Source: Eunapius fragilis
Lineage: Eukaryota > Porifera > Demospongiae > Spongillida > Spongillidae
Direction of reading: 5' to 3'
NCBI GenBank assembly: GCA_963681505.1
Contig: OY811987.1
Span: 6,081,245 to 6,145,244, forward strand
DNA length: 64,000 nucleotides
The notes under the pieces are model-generated. The model ran no database searches. It was given only the letters and a program-made list of their open reading frames with translations, and was not told the origin of the DNA. Shown in pieces: positions 44,359 to 55,700 of the stretch (position 1 is its first letter; every line of letters starts with the position of its first letter). The translations under genes and the position numbers were made by a program.

Positions 44359-47336
44359 ATTCGGATTTCAGTGATAGACATGTAATTTTTAAAAAAACCT
44401 ATGCAGTTAATGCAGTTATAAATGGGTGTGGCATATACAGCATGACCACCTTGCTGTGCATGGTTATCATCGAAGGTGATGGAGAACAAGTTGCTCTTAA
44501 ATACACAATCAACGACCCTTTCATACGGACTGCGACAGTCTTTAATCAAGCTCATTGCACACTTGTCTTTAGAACCTTTCATAGGCTGCAGAGGCCTTTT
44601 TTGGTCTCCATTACTGTAGATTGCACCACCAAATCCAGTTGCTATATTTCTAGAAAATTCCACAACACAATTCTCATAGTAGTACAGTGGGACACTGTTG
44701 GACAGACTTATGGCCCCACCATTTTCTCCTATGTTATTTGTGAATCTGATGTTACCATGGAGTTGAAGAAAACCATTTGTTCCTTGAATGGCTCCCAGGG
44801 GAGAGTTATATGAAAACTGACTTTCTGAAGTGGTTTTTCCAAAGATATCTACTTTCATTCCATTAAAGTAAAGGGCCCCTCCTCTAATTTCATTAAACTG
44901 ATTACAAGAGCAGTGGTTATCATTAACAACAACATCCAGGAGAATGAGGTGGCCAAAAGATTGAGCATCTGAACTTAGTGTTGGAACATTACTATTAGCG
45001 GTATAGATTGCTGCTCCCCCAAGTGCAGTATTGTTAGTAAACTTAGAGTGACTAATTGATATCAAATTGATTGAAATGATGAAAATAGCACCTCCAAAGA
45101 ATGCATTGTTGTTCTGAAATGTGCAGTTTGTGATGCTAACATTACGTTCTGATCCATTCAATAATACAGATCCATTCAATAAAATAGCACCCCCACTACC
45201 ACCAAAATGACCAGTAGTAACACTGTTATTCTGAAATGTGCAGTTTCTTATGATAACATAGCCTACTGGTACCAACAAATAGACCGCACCACCACCACCA
45301 CCACCACCATCATAATTAGTAGCACTGTTGTTGTGAAATGTGCAGCTTGTCATGGTAACATTGCCTGATGTTCCGGACAATAATACAGCACCACCACCAC
45401 CACCAATTCCAATATTGTTAGTAGCACTGTTAATTTGAAATGTGCAGCTTGTGATTATGATATTGGCACTTGATTTTAACAGTAATACAGCACCACCACC
45501 ACCACCACGAACACGACTATCACCACCATACACAGCCCTGTTGTTCTGAAATGTGCAGCTTGTGATGATAACTGTGGTTGCTGATTCATACAATAATACA
45601 GCGCCACCACATCCACCATTATCAAAATCATTAACAGTAGTAGCACTGTTATTCTGAAATATGCAGCTTGTGATGATAACTTTGCCTGTTGATTTATACC
45701 ATAATACAGCACCACCATCACTACCTTCACCTCTACCATCATCATTAGTAGCACTGTTGTCCTGAAATGTGCAGTTTGTGATGCTAGCATTCCCTGTTGA
45801 TTTATGCAATAATACAGCACCACCACCACCACCACCACTACCACCACCACTACCACTGCCATGAGTGGCGCTGTTGGCCCTAAATGTGCAGTCCATGATG
45901 ACAACATTGCTTGTTGGTCGAAATAACAAAACAGCACCGCTCCCAGTATTAGCAATGTTGTTCTGAAATGTGCTCTTTGTGATATAAACATTATCTATTG
46001 ATTTATATAATAATACAGCGCCACCACTACCACTTCCATCATCATCATTAGTAGCACTATCAACATCATTAATAACATAATTGTTCTGAAACATGCAGGT
46101 TGTGATGATAAAATTACCTGTTGATTCATAAGATAACACAGCACCACCACTACCATGACCTTGATAACCAGTATTAGCCCTGTTGTTCAGAAATGTGCAG
46201 TTTGCGATGTTTACATCGCCTACTGATCTATAATATAAAATAGAACCACCACCGCCATCACTATCATCAGAATACATAGCACTGTTATTCTGAAATGTGC
46301 AATTTGTGATGGTAACATTGCTTGTTGATTTATGCAACAATACTGCACCACCACCGCCATCACCACTACGAGTAGCACTGTTGGCCCTAAATGTGCAGTT
46401 TGTGATGATAACATTACCGATTGATTCATACAATAACACCGCACCACCACCACCAACAATACCATTATCATTGTTGTTCAAGAGTGTGCAGTTTGTGATA
46501 CTAAAGTTGCCTGTTGATCGATACAATAATACTGCACCACCGCCGCCATCACCATGAATAGCTCCGTTGTTCTGAAGTATGCAGTTTGTGATGGTAACTT
46601 TGCCTGTTGATTCATACAATAATATGGCACCACCACCACCATCACCGCCAATAATAATGGCACTGTTTTTCTGAAATATGCAGTTTGCGATAATAAAATT
46701 GCCTTTTGATCTACGCAATAATACTGCACCACCACCACCATTACCACCAAAATAATCACCGGCATTAGCCCTGTTGTTCTGAAACATGCAGTTTGTGATG
46801 CTAAAAATGCCTTTTGATCTGTAGAAATAAATCGCACCGCTAACACCTCCATCACCACCACCATGAGTGGCACTGTTATTAATGAATGTACAATTAGTGA
46901 TGCTAACCGTTTTTGTACTACGTTCTGAAAATATTGCTCCATTTGGACTATCCCTAAAAGTGCAGTTAGTAATGAAAATATTTTTGGTGGATACAAGGCG
47001 GATGCCACAGTTCATGAAGGTTACTCTCTCCATGGTCAATGTTTGTGCTGAAATGAATGCAAACACTGTACCTTCTTCGCAGCGAATTGTGGTGGTTTCC
47101 GTAGAAGACCCCGATATTGTAATGTTGCCTCCACCAGAAATGTTACAGGGCCGTTCTGACGATATGCGATGCTCTCCACCGTCCAATACAACAGTCATAT
47201 CGAACACGAGCGGTCCACTGCATAAGTAGTCCTGTAGAGCATAGCCTGTAGCGGTGCTGTTGACCTGATCGGACATAGCAACGCCATAGCTCCCAAGAGC
47301 TAACAAAACAAACAGCATCCGAGGAACCAGTTTCAT
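44355..47336 (-). CDS. Secreted/ectodomain right-handed beta-helix repeat protein (5' part of the same gene)
   Basis: Signal peptide from ATG 47336 (MKLVPRMLFVLLALGSYGVA). An earlier in-frame ATG at 47441 would put a second hydrophobic run in front, so I prefer 47336. About 20 repeats follow, each with the core ITNCTFQNNSAT plus a Gly/Asp-rich loop and GGAVLLYKSTGN. This repeats the F-x-N and GGA(I/V) pattern of right-handed parallel beta-helix / polymorphic-membrane-protein-like repeats (family knowledge). Near the end it becomes GGAIYSNGDQKRP, then VDCVFKSNLFSITFDDNHAQQGGHAVYAT, and stops at TGA 44357. Coding loops show as GGT/ACC-rich microsatellites, so repeat number should be variable. 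Confidence 0.82.
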   Translation of the reverse strand: MKLVPRMLFVLLALGSYGVAMSDQVNSTATGYALQDYLCSGPLVFDMTVVLDGGEHRISSERPCNISGGGNITISGSSTETTTIRCEEGTVFAFISAQTLTMERVTFMNCGIRLVSTKNIFITNCTFRDSPNGAIFSERSTKTVSITNCTFINNSATHGGGDGGVSGAIYFYRSKGIFSITNCMFQNNRANAGDYFGGNGGGGAVLLRRSKGNFIIANCIFQKNSAIIIGGDGGGGAILLYESTGKVTITNCILQNNGAIHGDGGGGAVLLYRSTGNFSITNCTLLNNNDNGIVGGGGAVLLYESIGNVIITNCTFRANSATRSGDGGGGAVLLHKSTSNVTITNCTFQNNSAMYSDDSDGGGGSILYYRSVGDVNIANCTFLNNRANTGYQGHGSGGAVLSYESTGNFIITTCMFQNNYVINDVDSATNDDDGSGSGGAVLLYKSIDNVYITKSTFQNNIANTGSGAVLLFRPTSNVVIMDCTFRANSATHGSGSGGGSGGGGGGAVLLHKSTGNASITNCTFQDNSATNDDGRGEGSDGGAVLWYKSTGKVIITSCIFQNNSATTVNDFDNGGCGGAVLLYESATTVIITSCTFQNNRAVYGGDSRVRGGGGGAVLLLKSSANIIITSCTFQINSATNNIGIGGGGGAVLLSGTSGNVTMTSCTFHNNSATNYDGGGGGGGAVYLLVPVGYVIIRNCTFQNNSVTTGHFGGSGGAILLNGSVLLNGSERNVSITNCTFQNNNAFFGGAIFIISINLISISHSKFTNNTALGGAAIYTANSNVPTLSSDAQSFGHLILLDVVVNDNHCSCNQFNEIRGGALYFNGMKVDIFGKTTSESQFSYNSPLGAIQGTNGFLQLHGNIRFTNNIGENGGAISLSNSVPLYYYENCVVEFSRNIATGFGGAIYSNGDQKRPLQPMKGSKDKCAMSLIKDCRSPYERVVDCVFKSNLFSITFDDNHAQQGGHAVYATPIYNCINCIGFFKNYMSITEIRI

Positions 47337-47441
47337 AACCATCGGGATCTTGGTCAAAATGATATCTCCGATTTGTGATGCTGTATATATCATTATAATT
47401 ATCATAATTATTATGGGACAGTTTCCGAGAAAATTTCGCAT

Positions 47442-47804
47442 CCTTCACAGTTTATAACAGTAATGAAAATGCCTTGCGCGATAAGCCATATAATTACAAC
47501 AGGTCAATGTAATCCCTCACTTATTGTAATTGTTACTCGGCCGGTGAACGTACGGTTAGTATATCAGGTATACATCAATGAGCATCATCTTCCATTAGGG
47601 TAATTATAATACGGATAGCTGCATGAGCAATTAATCCATGCAGATTGTTAATCCACAGCTGTATGTTAATCATGCCATAGCTGATAAGGGCTTTGTTTCC
47701 TTCATTACAAAGTCTATCATAACTCTAACTGGAAGTTGTCCCATTGATGCTGGATACAAGGGAGAATATATATATAATCGATAAAACAGCTATATGGCGT
47801 TGTC
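47442..47804. other. Spacer between divergently oriented beta-helix copies
   Basis: About 360 bp between the two inverted copies. It could be a shared upstream region. No obvious TATA box near the minus-strand start. AT-rich with ATTATAATTATCATAATTATTATG at 47391-47414. Confidence 0.4.
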
Positions 47805-50800
47805 GTGTCCACCGCTAACATTCCACCTGGCTATTCTCTACACAACTACCCATGCTACAGACCACGTATGTCCAATACGGCTGTTGTATTGGACGGTGGA
47901 GAGCATCGCATATCGTCAGAAAGGCCCTGCATCATCTCCAGTGGAGGCAACATTACAATATCGGGGTCTTCTACGGAAACCACCACAATTCGCTGCGAAG
48001 AAGGTACCGTGTTTGCATTCATTTCAGCACAAACATTGACCATGGAGGAGAGAATAACCTTCATGAACCGTGGAATCCGCCTTGTATCCATCGAAAATAT
48101 TTTCCTTACTTTTAAGGATAGTTCAAATAGAGCAATTTTTCAGAACGTATAGTAAAAAATCGGTTAGCATCACTAATTGTATAGATTTATTAGCAACAGT
48201 GCCTCTCATGGTGGTGGTGGTGCAGTATTATGCTATAGATCAGTAGGTGGTGTTCTCATCACGAACTGCACATTTGAGAACAATAGTGCTAGTGGTATTG
48301 GTGCTGAGGTGCGACGTTATTGTATGGATCAATAGGTAATGTTATTACAAATTGCACATTTATGGACAACAGAGCCACTCATGGTGGTGATGGTGGTGGT
48401 GGTGTAGTATTATTTTATGAATCAACAGGCAATATTACCATCACAAGCAGCATATTTCTTAACAACAGTGATAATGGTTATCGCCGCGGTGATGGTACGG
48501 TGTTATTGTATGGAACAATAGGTAATGTTAGTTATCGCTAATGCTACTATCCATGACGTATTTCATGGTGATATTTTGGGAGTGGTGCTGTATTATTGTA
48601 TGGATCAATAGGTAATGTTGGTATCACGAGTTGCACATTTCAGAACAACAATGTTTATGCTCATAATTTTTATGGTGGTGGTTGTGCTGGTGCTGTATTA
48701 TTTTATGCAGCAGACGGCAATGTTATCATCAAAAACTGCACATTTCATGCAGTACAATGATGCTAATACTCATGATTTTCGTAGTACTGGTGGTGGTAGT
48801 GGTGGTGCTGTGTTTTTGTATGAATCAACAGGCAATTTTAGCATCACAAACTGCACATTTCAGTACAACAGTGCTACTACTGGTGATTTTTATGGTGGCG
48901 GTGATGGTGGTGAGGTGCATGGTGCTTTATTATTATCATCACAAGCTGCATGTTTCAGAACAACAGTGCTATTGTTGCTAATTATGTTCATACTGGTGGT
49001 AGTGGTGGTGCAGTACTATTGTATGGATCAACAGATGGTATTATAATTACACATTTCTGAAAAACAGGGCTGTGTATGTGGATAATGAGGGAGGTGTCCG
49101 TGGTGCTGGTGGTGGTGGTGTATTATTGTTAAAATCAAGTGCCAATATCATGATCACAAGCTGCACATTTCAAATTAACAGTGCTGCTAACAATATTGGA
49201 GTTGGTGGTGGTGGTGGTGCTGTATTATTGTCCGGAACATCAGGCAATGTTACCATGACAAACTGCACATTTCAAATTAACAGTGCTACTAATTATCATG
49301 GTGGTGGTGGTAGTGGTACTGTATTTGTGTTGGTGCCAATAGGTTATGTCATCATCACAAACTGCACATTTCAGTACAACAGTGTTACTACAGCTGATTA
49401 TGGTGGGAGTGGAGGTGCTGTTTTATTGAATGGATTAACATGGTGTCAGTATCACAAACTGCAGAACAACAATGCTGTTTTCGGAGGTGCTATTTCCATA
49501 GTTTCCATTAATTCCATATTGATTAGTCGCTCTATATTTACTAAAAACACTGCACTTGGTCTTCAATTTCGAGGTAACATCAGGTTCATAAATAATGCAG
49601 AAAAAAAGGAGGGGCCATACGCTTGTCTAACAGTGTCCCACTGTACTTCCATGAAAAATGTGTAGTGGAATTTTCTAGAAATATAGCAACTGGATATGGG
49701 GGCGTTATCTTCAGTAATGGGGACCAACAAAGGCCCATGCAGTCTATGAAAGGTTCTAGTAATGGGTGTGATTGGACATTGTGTTTTATTGGAAAAAAAG
49801 GGAGGTTTTTTCATTGAAAGCCGCTTCTCCATCACCTTTACTAATAATCATGGACAGCAAGGTGGTCATGCTGTATATGCCACACCCATTTATAACTTTA
49901 TAAACTGTTTGGGTATTATGTTGATCCAATGACCATCACTGAAACTCTATACTGTCAAAACATGACTCGCTATTTCAATACTACTCCACTACCAGAAGAC
50001 ATCAAAGACAACCAAATACTCTCATTTCCAAAGTATGTGCACTTGTGTGGCTGCTATGATCATAACTCATGTCGTGTCACAAATCAATATGAAGGAATGG
50101 TTACCACATATCCTGGTAGGACTGTGAGGCTCAATGTTACTACAGTAGATGAAGGAAACTACATGTCACCTGGTGTGGTTTATACACAAATGGTGATACC
50201 TGTCAAAAAATAACACAATACCTCAGCAGAAAGCTCAGTGGGTAGGAACAGTATGTGGTATAGTGGAGTACCAAATATATGGACCAGAAATGGCTTCATT
50301 TAAACTGCTTCTGGCAAGTTATCCCACTAACTTTCCAACATCAATTGAAACAAAGCTGTTACCATGTGAACCAGGATTCACTTTGATATCAAATTCGTCT
50401 ACAGGTGTGATAACATGTGACTGTTCACTGTTCTTCACATTACATGGGGTGATATGGGATGCATCAGATGGTACTGTGACTGTTCACTGTTCTTCACATT
50501 ACATGGGGTGATATGGGATGCATCAGATGGTACTGTGACTGTTCACTGTTGTTCACATTACATGGGGTGATATGGGATGCATCAGATGGTACTGTGACTG
50601 TTCACTGTTCTTCACATTACATGGGGTGATATGGGATGCATCAGATGGTACTGTGACTGTTCACTGTTCTTCACATTACATGGGGATATGGGATGCATCA
50701 GATGGTACTGTGACTGTTCACTGTTCTTCACATTACATGGGGTGATATGGGATGCATCAGATGGTACTGTGACTGTTCACTGTTCTTCACATTACATGGG

Positions 50801-52506
50801 GTGATATGGGATGCATCAGATGGTACTGTGACTGTTCACTGTTCTTCACATTACATGGGGATATGGGATGCATCAGATGGTACTGTGACTGTTCACTGTT
50901 GTTCACATTACATGGGGTGATATGGGATGCATCAGATGGTACTGTGACTGTTCACTGTTCTTCACATTACATGGGGTGATATGGGATGCATCAGATGGTA
51001 CTGTGACTGTTCACTGTTCTTCACATTACATGGGGTGATATGGGATGCATCAGATGGTACTGTGCCTAGTAATAAAACTAACTGGATTGGTATGTACAAT
51101 AGTACTGTTCCAGCAATGGCTTCAACTTGTCCTTTAGCCTACTGAAATAGTGCTATAAATAAGCTGCATCTATCTAGGCCTGGAGACATGTGTAATGGAG
51201 GGCGTAGTGGCATTAATTGTGGCCACTGCCATGGCAACTATAGTGTGATTTTGGTTCTCCCAAGTGTCAGGAGTGCTCAGATATGTGGATGATCACACTA
51301 GTGATGTTTTCAGGATTGGGTGCCTTACTGGTAGCCACACTGTTCTTCCTCAACCTCACCATCACACAGGGCACACACTCTATGGGCTCATCTTCTATGC
51401 CAACATTATCCAAGTCAATACTTCAATATTTTTCAGCCAATCAATTTTGAAACCATTGCAGGTGATAGTGTCATTTGAGAACCTTGACCTTGGGCTTCCT
51501 CTAAGTTTCTATGATGGTATGGATGATGCAGACAAAGCTGGCTTTCAGTTTGTGTTCCCAGCCTACCTCCTCATTCTCACCATGACAGTCATTGTGTTCT
51601 GCCACTACTGCCTTCAACGATCTCCAATCACCTCCACTACATCCTGTTGTAAATAATTGTAGAAAGAGCAGTTGGAGTTCTATCTACTCTCATATTCCAA
51701 ATTGCTTAGAACTGTCAATGATATTCCACAGTCCACTTGCCCTATGGTGATATATTTGTGTGGTTCTATGGAGAGTACCTCCATGGAAAACATGCCATTC
51801 TGTTTGTGGCTGCCATGTTGACATGTACCCTGTTCCTCCTCCCCTACACCTTTGCCCCCACTTTCATTCCAATCATTGAACGGTACAGTGAACACAACAG
51901 ACTGTTCAACTATCTCCACAAGAAGGCCAATCAGATCAAACCAATGAATGATGCCCACTATGCTCCCTATAAAGGGGAGTGGTGATGGTGGCTGGGAGCA
52001 AGGCTCTGGCATGTAGTAGTGATGTACAGTTTAAATCCAGTGTATGGTTCTGACAAGCCATCTCTGTTTCTCACTATCCAGGCTTCTATGGTGATCTTGT
52101 TCACCATATTAGTACAGGCAAGTATAAAACCATTTGGACTGTCAGTTCAAAAAACAGATAATTTCAAATGGTATACCAACTTCTACAATCAGTTGTACAA
52201 TAGCCTTGACATGTTTCACCTCCTCAACTACACTGCACTGGCTATGTCAATGTCTTCCATAATTCTAGACCAGAGTTCAGACCAAACACAAATCACTGTA
52301 GTAACTATTGGTGTTTTGGTGGGTCTGTTTGTAGTGATGTTGATGGTCACTGTCTTGTACCATCTCATTGTGGCCAACCTAAAGACTTGCAATATGTACG
52401 ACAGAGCCAGAGAGAAGATTAATGGATCACTTGGTTCTTTTGAGCTGGATGCCACCGTCAATGCATTAGATGACTATGGTCTGTTGGAACCACGGTGTGA
52501 GGATTA
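47805..52506 (+). pseudogene. Inverted second copy of the beta-helix/polytopic membrane gene, decayed
   Basis: Plus-strand copy arranged head-to-head with 42340-47336. It lacks the signal peptide: similarity begins at VVLDGGEHRISSERPC. The beta-helix section is fragmented into short frames (48320-48541, 48615-49046, 49072-49665). The membrane section survives in pieces (51264-51656 with FYDGMDDADKAG; 51737-51985; 52019-52507, ending with DDYGLLEPRCED and the stop). Stops replace sense codons, for example TGA in GEWQWW. It carries a 59-bp out-of-frame array. At the ectodomain/membrane join it retains ITETLYCQNMTRYF, which shows the ancestral continuous frame missing in the other copy. Confidence 0.88.
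50421..51064. repeat. 59-bp tandem array, 11 units, in the pseudogene
   Basis: The GATGGTACTGTGAC landmark recurs at 50467, 50526, 50585, 50644, 50701, 50760, 50819, 50876, 50935, 50994 and 51053: nine intervals-type spacings of 59 and two of 57 (units lacking TG). In the minus copy the same coding stretch occurs once and is flanked by TGTGACT exactly 59 bp apart, which explains the origin by microhomology. 59 is not divisible by three. Confidence 0.95.
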
Positions 52507-52928
52507 AAGTACTTGGCCTGTTCTTTTCGTCATGCATACACATGAACAATTGTACTTTATATGGTAGTTCAACCATGTTTATAACCATTATAACCAAAAA
52601 CATTTTGATTTGTTTTATAGAACCAAAGTGTATGTAAATAATGCTAATGCTATGCCTGACAACAAAACTCCGTGACAGCTAGGACAATGTCCCTGGAAAT
52701 CCCTGGTACAGCCAACAATCACTTTGAATATTAATCTGACCTTACACACATCACTGTCTTGTAGTTTATCTTGTCATATCTTCGTGGCGATGTCCTAGAC
52801 ACCTCCTGTGAATTGGAAAGGCACGCACACAAGTACAATTGTTAAAACCCGCGGTGTCATAGGAAATGGCATGGGGACCGGGCAATTCTCGGTCCGGAGG
52901 GCCGTGCATACGGTCCCTCCATGGACCG
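52507..52928. other. Spacer after the pseudogene
   Basis: No gene. Contains GGTCC/GGACC-rich inverted motifs at 52885-52928 that recur around 55808-55835 on the other side of the candidate element. Confidence 0.45.
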
Positions 52929-53254
52929 CAGTGGCGTAGGAACTGTAGCGGCCGTAGCGGCCATGGCCGCTACACTTTTCTGCGGTTTTTATTTTATTTT
53001 ATTTTAACGATTGCCATGTCGTAACAGCTTAAGTATGTATATCTGAACCTGCGGCAGCAGGTTCAATATAGGATTGATTGAGGGTTGATGAATGTCATTA
53101 ATAAAACTTCACTAGCGTCTGGAGGGACAACGGAGAAACGGATCGCTTATATCTCTTTATCGCGATGGAATGAGAGCACAACGACCTACAGTTCTACGTT
53201 GGTTACGTGTCTAGAGAAACAAACAATTTTCTGTTTCTCGTGCCCAGTCCTAAA

Positions 53255-53390
53255 ATAATTCTTGGTCGTCGTCGTCTTCTTATTCTTAGGAAGGTATAAC
53301 TCGAGCTACGAACGGTTTTGAAGAACGGAAATAGTACCAATCGCTTCCAAATTTACCGGCACGTTATCCTTATATGTCATATAGACACAT
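53255..53390. repeat. Dispersed repeat, copy 1
   Basis: Shares CGTCGTCGTCTTCT ... GGTATAACTCG ... GTTTTGAAGA ... ACCAATCGCTT with 56300-56432. Moderately diverged copies of an unknown family. Confidence 0.6.
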
Positions 53391-53533
53391 ATCTATCAAG
53401 TTCTGTTTAATAATGATAAACCCCGCTGTCCGATTGGCTTCCGAGAGGACGCGGTATCGCAGGGGTCACAGAACTACCACTACCACCCAAAGGTATGTTA
53501 TGGCATGCTGTATTAAAAAGCTGTGCATGCAAC

Positions 53534-53630
53534 ATTTGTACAGCTTAGTCGGGCCACGTTTGGTCGGGCTTGTCGCCCTGCTACCTGACCAAACGCGGTA
53601 GTAGGGCCCGCCCGACTATGTACAGCACGG
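53534..53630. repeat. Nested inverted repeat around 53.58 kb
   Basis: The outer arms TTTGTACAGCTTAGTCGGGC / GCCCGACTATGTACAG enclose inner arms CGTTTGGTC / GACCAAACG. It looks like a small foldback element. Confidence 0.65.
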
Positions 53631-53950
53631 ATTTGCACAAAACCATTCACTTCACATGTAAAGCATGCATGGTGACTTAACACTAGTGTCTATTGTTTTA
53701 ATCTGATAAGGCTTCCTTACTTATCGATCTACACAGAGCCATGTAGTTCACTCCCACACTATCCGTCTATTGCATTTAGGTTACACCTCCATGTTTAGAT
53801 GGGAGCATTTTTACTGGATCAAATTTGACCAATAGATTTTTAGCACAACTGACACACATACACCCCTTCCCTCCCTGTCAATTTTATGATGGAATTGGAC
53901 CAATAGATTTTTAGCACTGCAGTCTACACACGTGTTAACGCTTTGCAAGG

Positions 53951-53958
53951 TATAAAAG
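53951..53958 (+). promoter_or_regulatory. Candidate TATA box (TATAAAAG)
   Basis: TATAAAAG about 133 bp before the ATG of the proline-rich ORF, in an otherwise ordinary upstream region. Also consistent with chance. Confidence 0.35.
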
Positions 53959-54083
53959 TCACTCACCCGCTGAATAGTACACTTTGCAAAAGCCTTAATA
54001 CTATGTTGATTTTAGGCTTTGCACTTTGCTTGAAAAAAGAAAGAGGTAAAAATTTAATCGTACTCTCTGTCACGCACATGTAG

Positions 54084-54914
54084 ATGGCAGCTGAAGACCT
54101 CGGAGGTTTTTTCACCAACGAGGGGTCGGAGGAGGGAGATGATGACTACATTCATCTTCTGACTCCTCTCCCCTTCACCTCACCACCTCCTGAAGCAGCG
54201 CTGCCCCCGCCACCACCACCAGCGCTGCCCCCACCACCACCAGTGCTGCCCCCACCACCACCACCAGTGCTGCCCCCACCACCACCACCAGTGCTGCCCC
54301 CACCACCACCACCAGTGCTGCCCCCACCACCACCAGTGCTGCCCCCACCATCACCACCACCAGTGCTGCCCCCACCACCACCACCAGTGCTGCCCCCACC
54401 ACCACCAGTGCTGCCCCCACCATCACCACCACCAGTGCTGCCCCCGCCACCACCACCAGTGCTGCCCCCACCCACCACCACCAGTGCTGCCCCCACCACC
54501 ACCACCAGTGCTGCCCCCACCACCACCACCAGTGCTGCCCCCACCATCACCACCAGTGCTGCCCCCACCACCACCACCAGTGCTGCCCCCACCACCACCA
54601 CCAGTGCTGCCCCCACCACCACCAGTGCTGCCCCCACCATCACCACCACCAGTGCTGCCCCCACCCACCACCACCACCAGCAGTGCTTCCCTCCTGGCTT
54701 GCATGGCCACTACCACCCTGGCCCGCCTGACCAGAACAAGCATGGCAAGGAGGCTGGGGAGGAGGATGTCCGCGAAGAAGAAGAAGAAGAGGGTGTGGGC
54801 AAGGACACATCATCATACATTCAACTAATTCTTATAAAAATAATTAAAGATATTGGATTATTGACTGCGATACTGCTGACAAGGCGGAAAAAAACTTATG
54901 AAACGAGTAAATAA
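54084..54914 (+). CDS. Proline-rich low-complexity protein
   Basis: Starts MAAEDLGGFFTNEGSEEGDDDY (acidic), then a minisatellite coding VLPPPPPP units over about 54195-54690. A frame slip at CCCACCCACC near 54470 turns the frame into TTTSAAP units. It ends with an acidic and basic stretch (EEDVREEEEEEG) and a hydrophobic tail. The proline frame itself leads to a different, basic C terminus (54484-54828 frame, KKKKKRVWAR), so either the array length varies among alleles or the ORF is decayed. The stop codon lies inside the start of a 115-bp inverted repeat. Function unknown. Confidence 0.4.
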   Translation: MAAEDLGGFFTNEGSEEGDDDYIHLLTPLPFTSPPPEAALPPPPPPALPPPPPVLPPPPPPVLPPPPPPVLPPPPPPVLPPPPPVLPPPSPPPVLPPPPPPVLPPPPPVLPPPSPPPVLPPPPPPVLPPPTTTSAAPTTTTSAAPTTTTSAAPTITTSAAPTTTTSAAPTTTTSAAPTTTSAAPTITTTSAAPTHHHHQQCFPPGLHGHYHPGPPDQNKHGKEAGEEDVREEEEEEGVGKDTSSYIQLILIKIIKDIGLLTAILLTRRKKTYETSK

Positions 54915-55196
54915 AAACATTCTCTAACGAGAGAGTTGTTGGTATATAGGATTGACCAATGGTGGTGTAAAAAGCACGGAAACAAGAGTGACAGAAATTT
55001 TACTGGAAAATTGAAATAGGCCTGTTATTTAGCACACTCGCAAAATAACAGCGCATGCCTGAGTAATGGGGTAAATATAGACCTATTTCAATTTTCCAGT
55101 AAAATTTCTGTCACTCTTGTTTCCGTGCTTTTTACACCACCATTGGTCAATCCTATATACCAACAACTCTCTCGTTAGAGAATGTTTTTATTTACT
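54906..55196. repeat. Perfect 115-bp inverted repeat (hairpin) with 61-bp loop
   Basis: Arms 54906-55020 and 55082-55196 match as reverse complements by eye (AGTAAATAAAAACATTCTCT ... TTGAAATAGG). It resembles a young foldback MITE. The left arm contains the TAA stop of the proline-rich ORF. Confidence 0.95.
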
Positions 55197-55647
55197 TGTG
55201 TACAATAGCCGCTCTATATTTCGAGTGTCCCGGGTGTTATATATACGTGCATGTAAGTGTATATACATGCATGTAAGTGCATACATTTTTGTGATCGAAC
55301 AGGAACTAGTGCCGGTATAGCTTTAATTGGTTGATATTGAAAAGCAATTGGGCTAAGTGCTAGCTCGGACTGCGTGACATATATACTCAGTCCTCAATAC
55401 GAGCATTTTGTTTCTGCATTAGCCATATTTACAACCATCTTACAGATCAGCTCAGTTTGATTGAAATAGGGAATGAATTTATAAAACGTTCCAGTCGCAG
55501 AGAAGCTCATTTTGGAACATTTCTGTCAACCGATTTACTTTGATCATGCAAATAATTGCATTCTTTTCATAAATGATTAAAACCTACTTTAATTCATGCC
55601 GAAAGTGATCAAATATAAATATCGTATGGTTTTTGAACACAAAAGTT

Positions 55648-55700
55648 GCACAAATTGCAAAGCTTCTGGGGTGGAGCCCCAGAAGCTTTGCAATTTGTGC
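55648..55700. repeat. 24-bp perfect palindrome arms, 5-base loop
   Basis: GCACAAATTGCAAAGCTTCT... mirrored by ...AGAAGCTTTGCAATTTGTGC around TGGAG. Loop 55672-55676. Confidence 0.95.

Noticed and set aside
54152-54743. Minus-strand GGGST/ALVVV frames
   Set aside because: Antisense of the proline-coding minisatellite.
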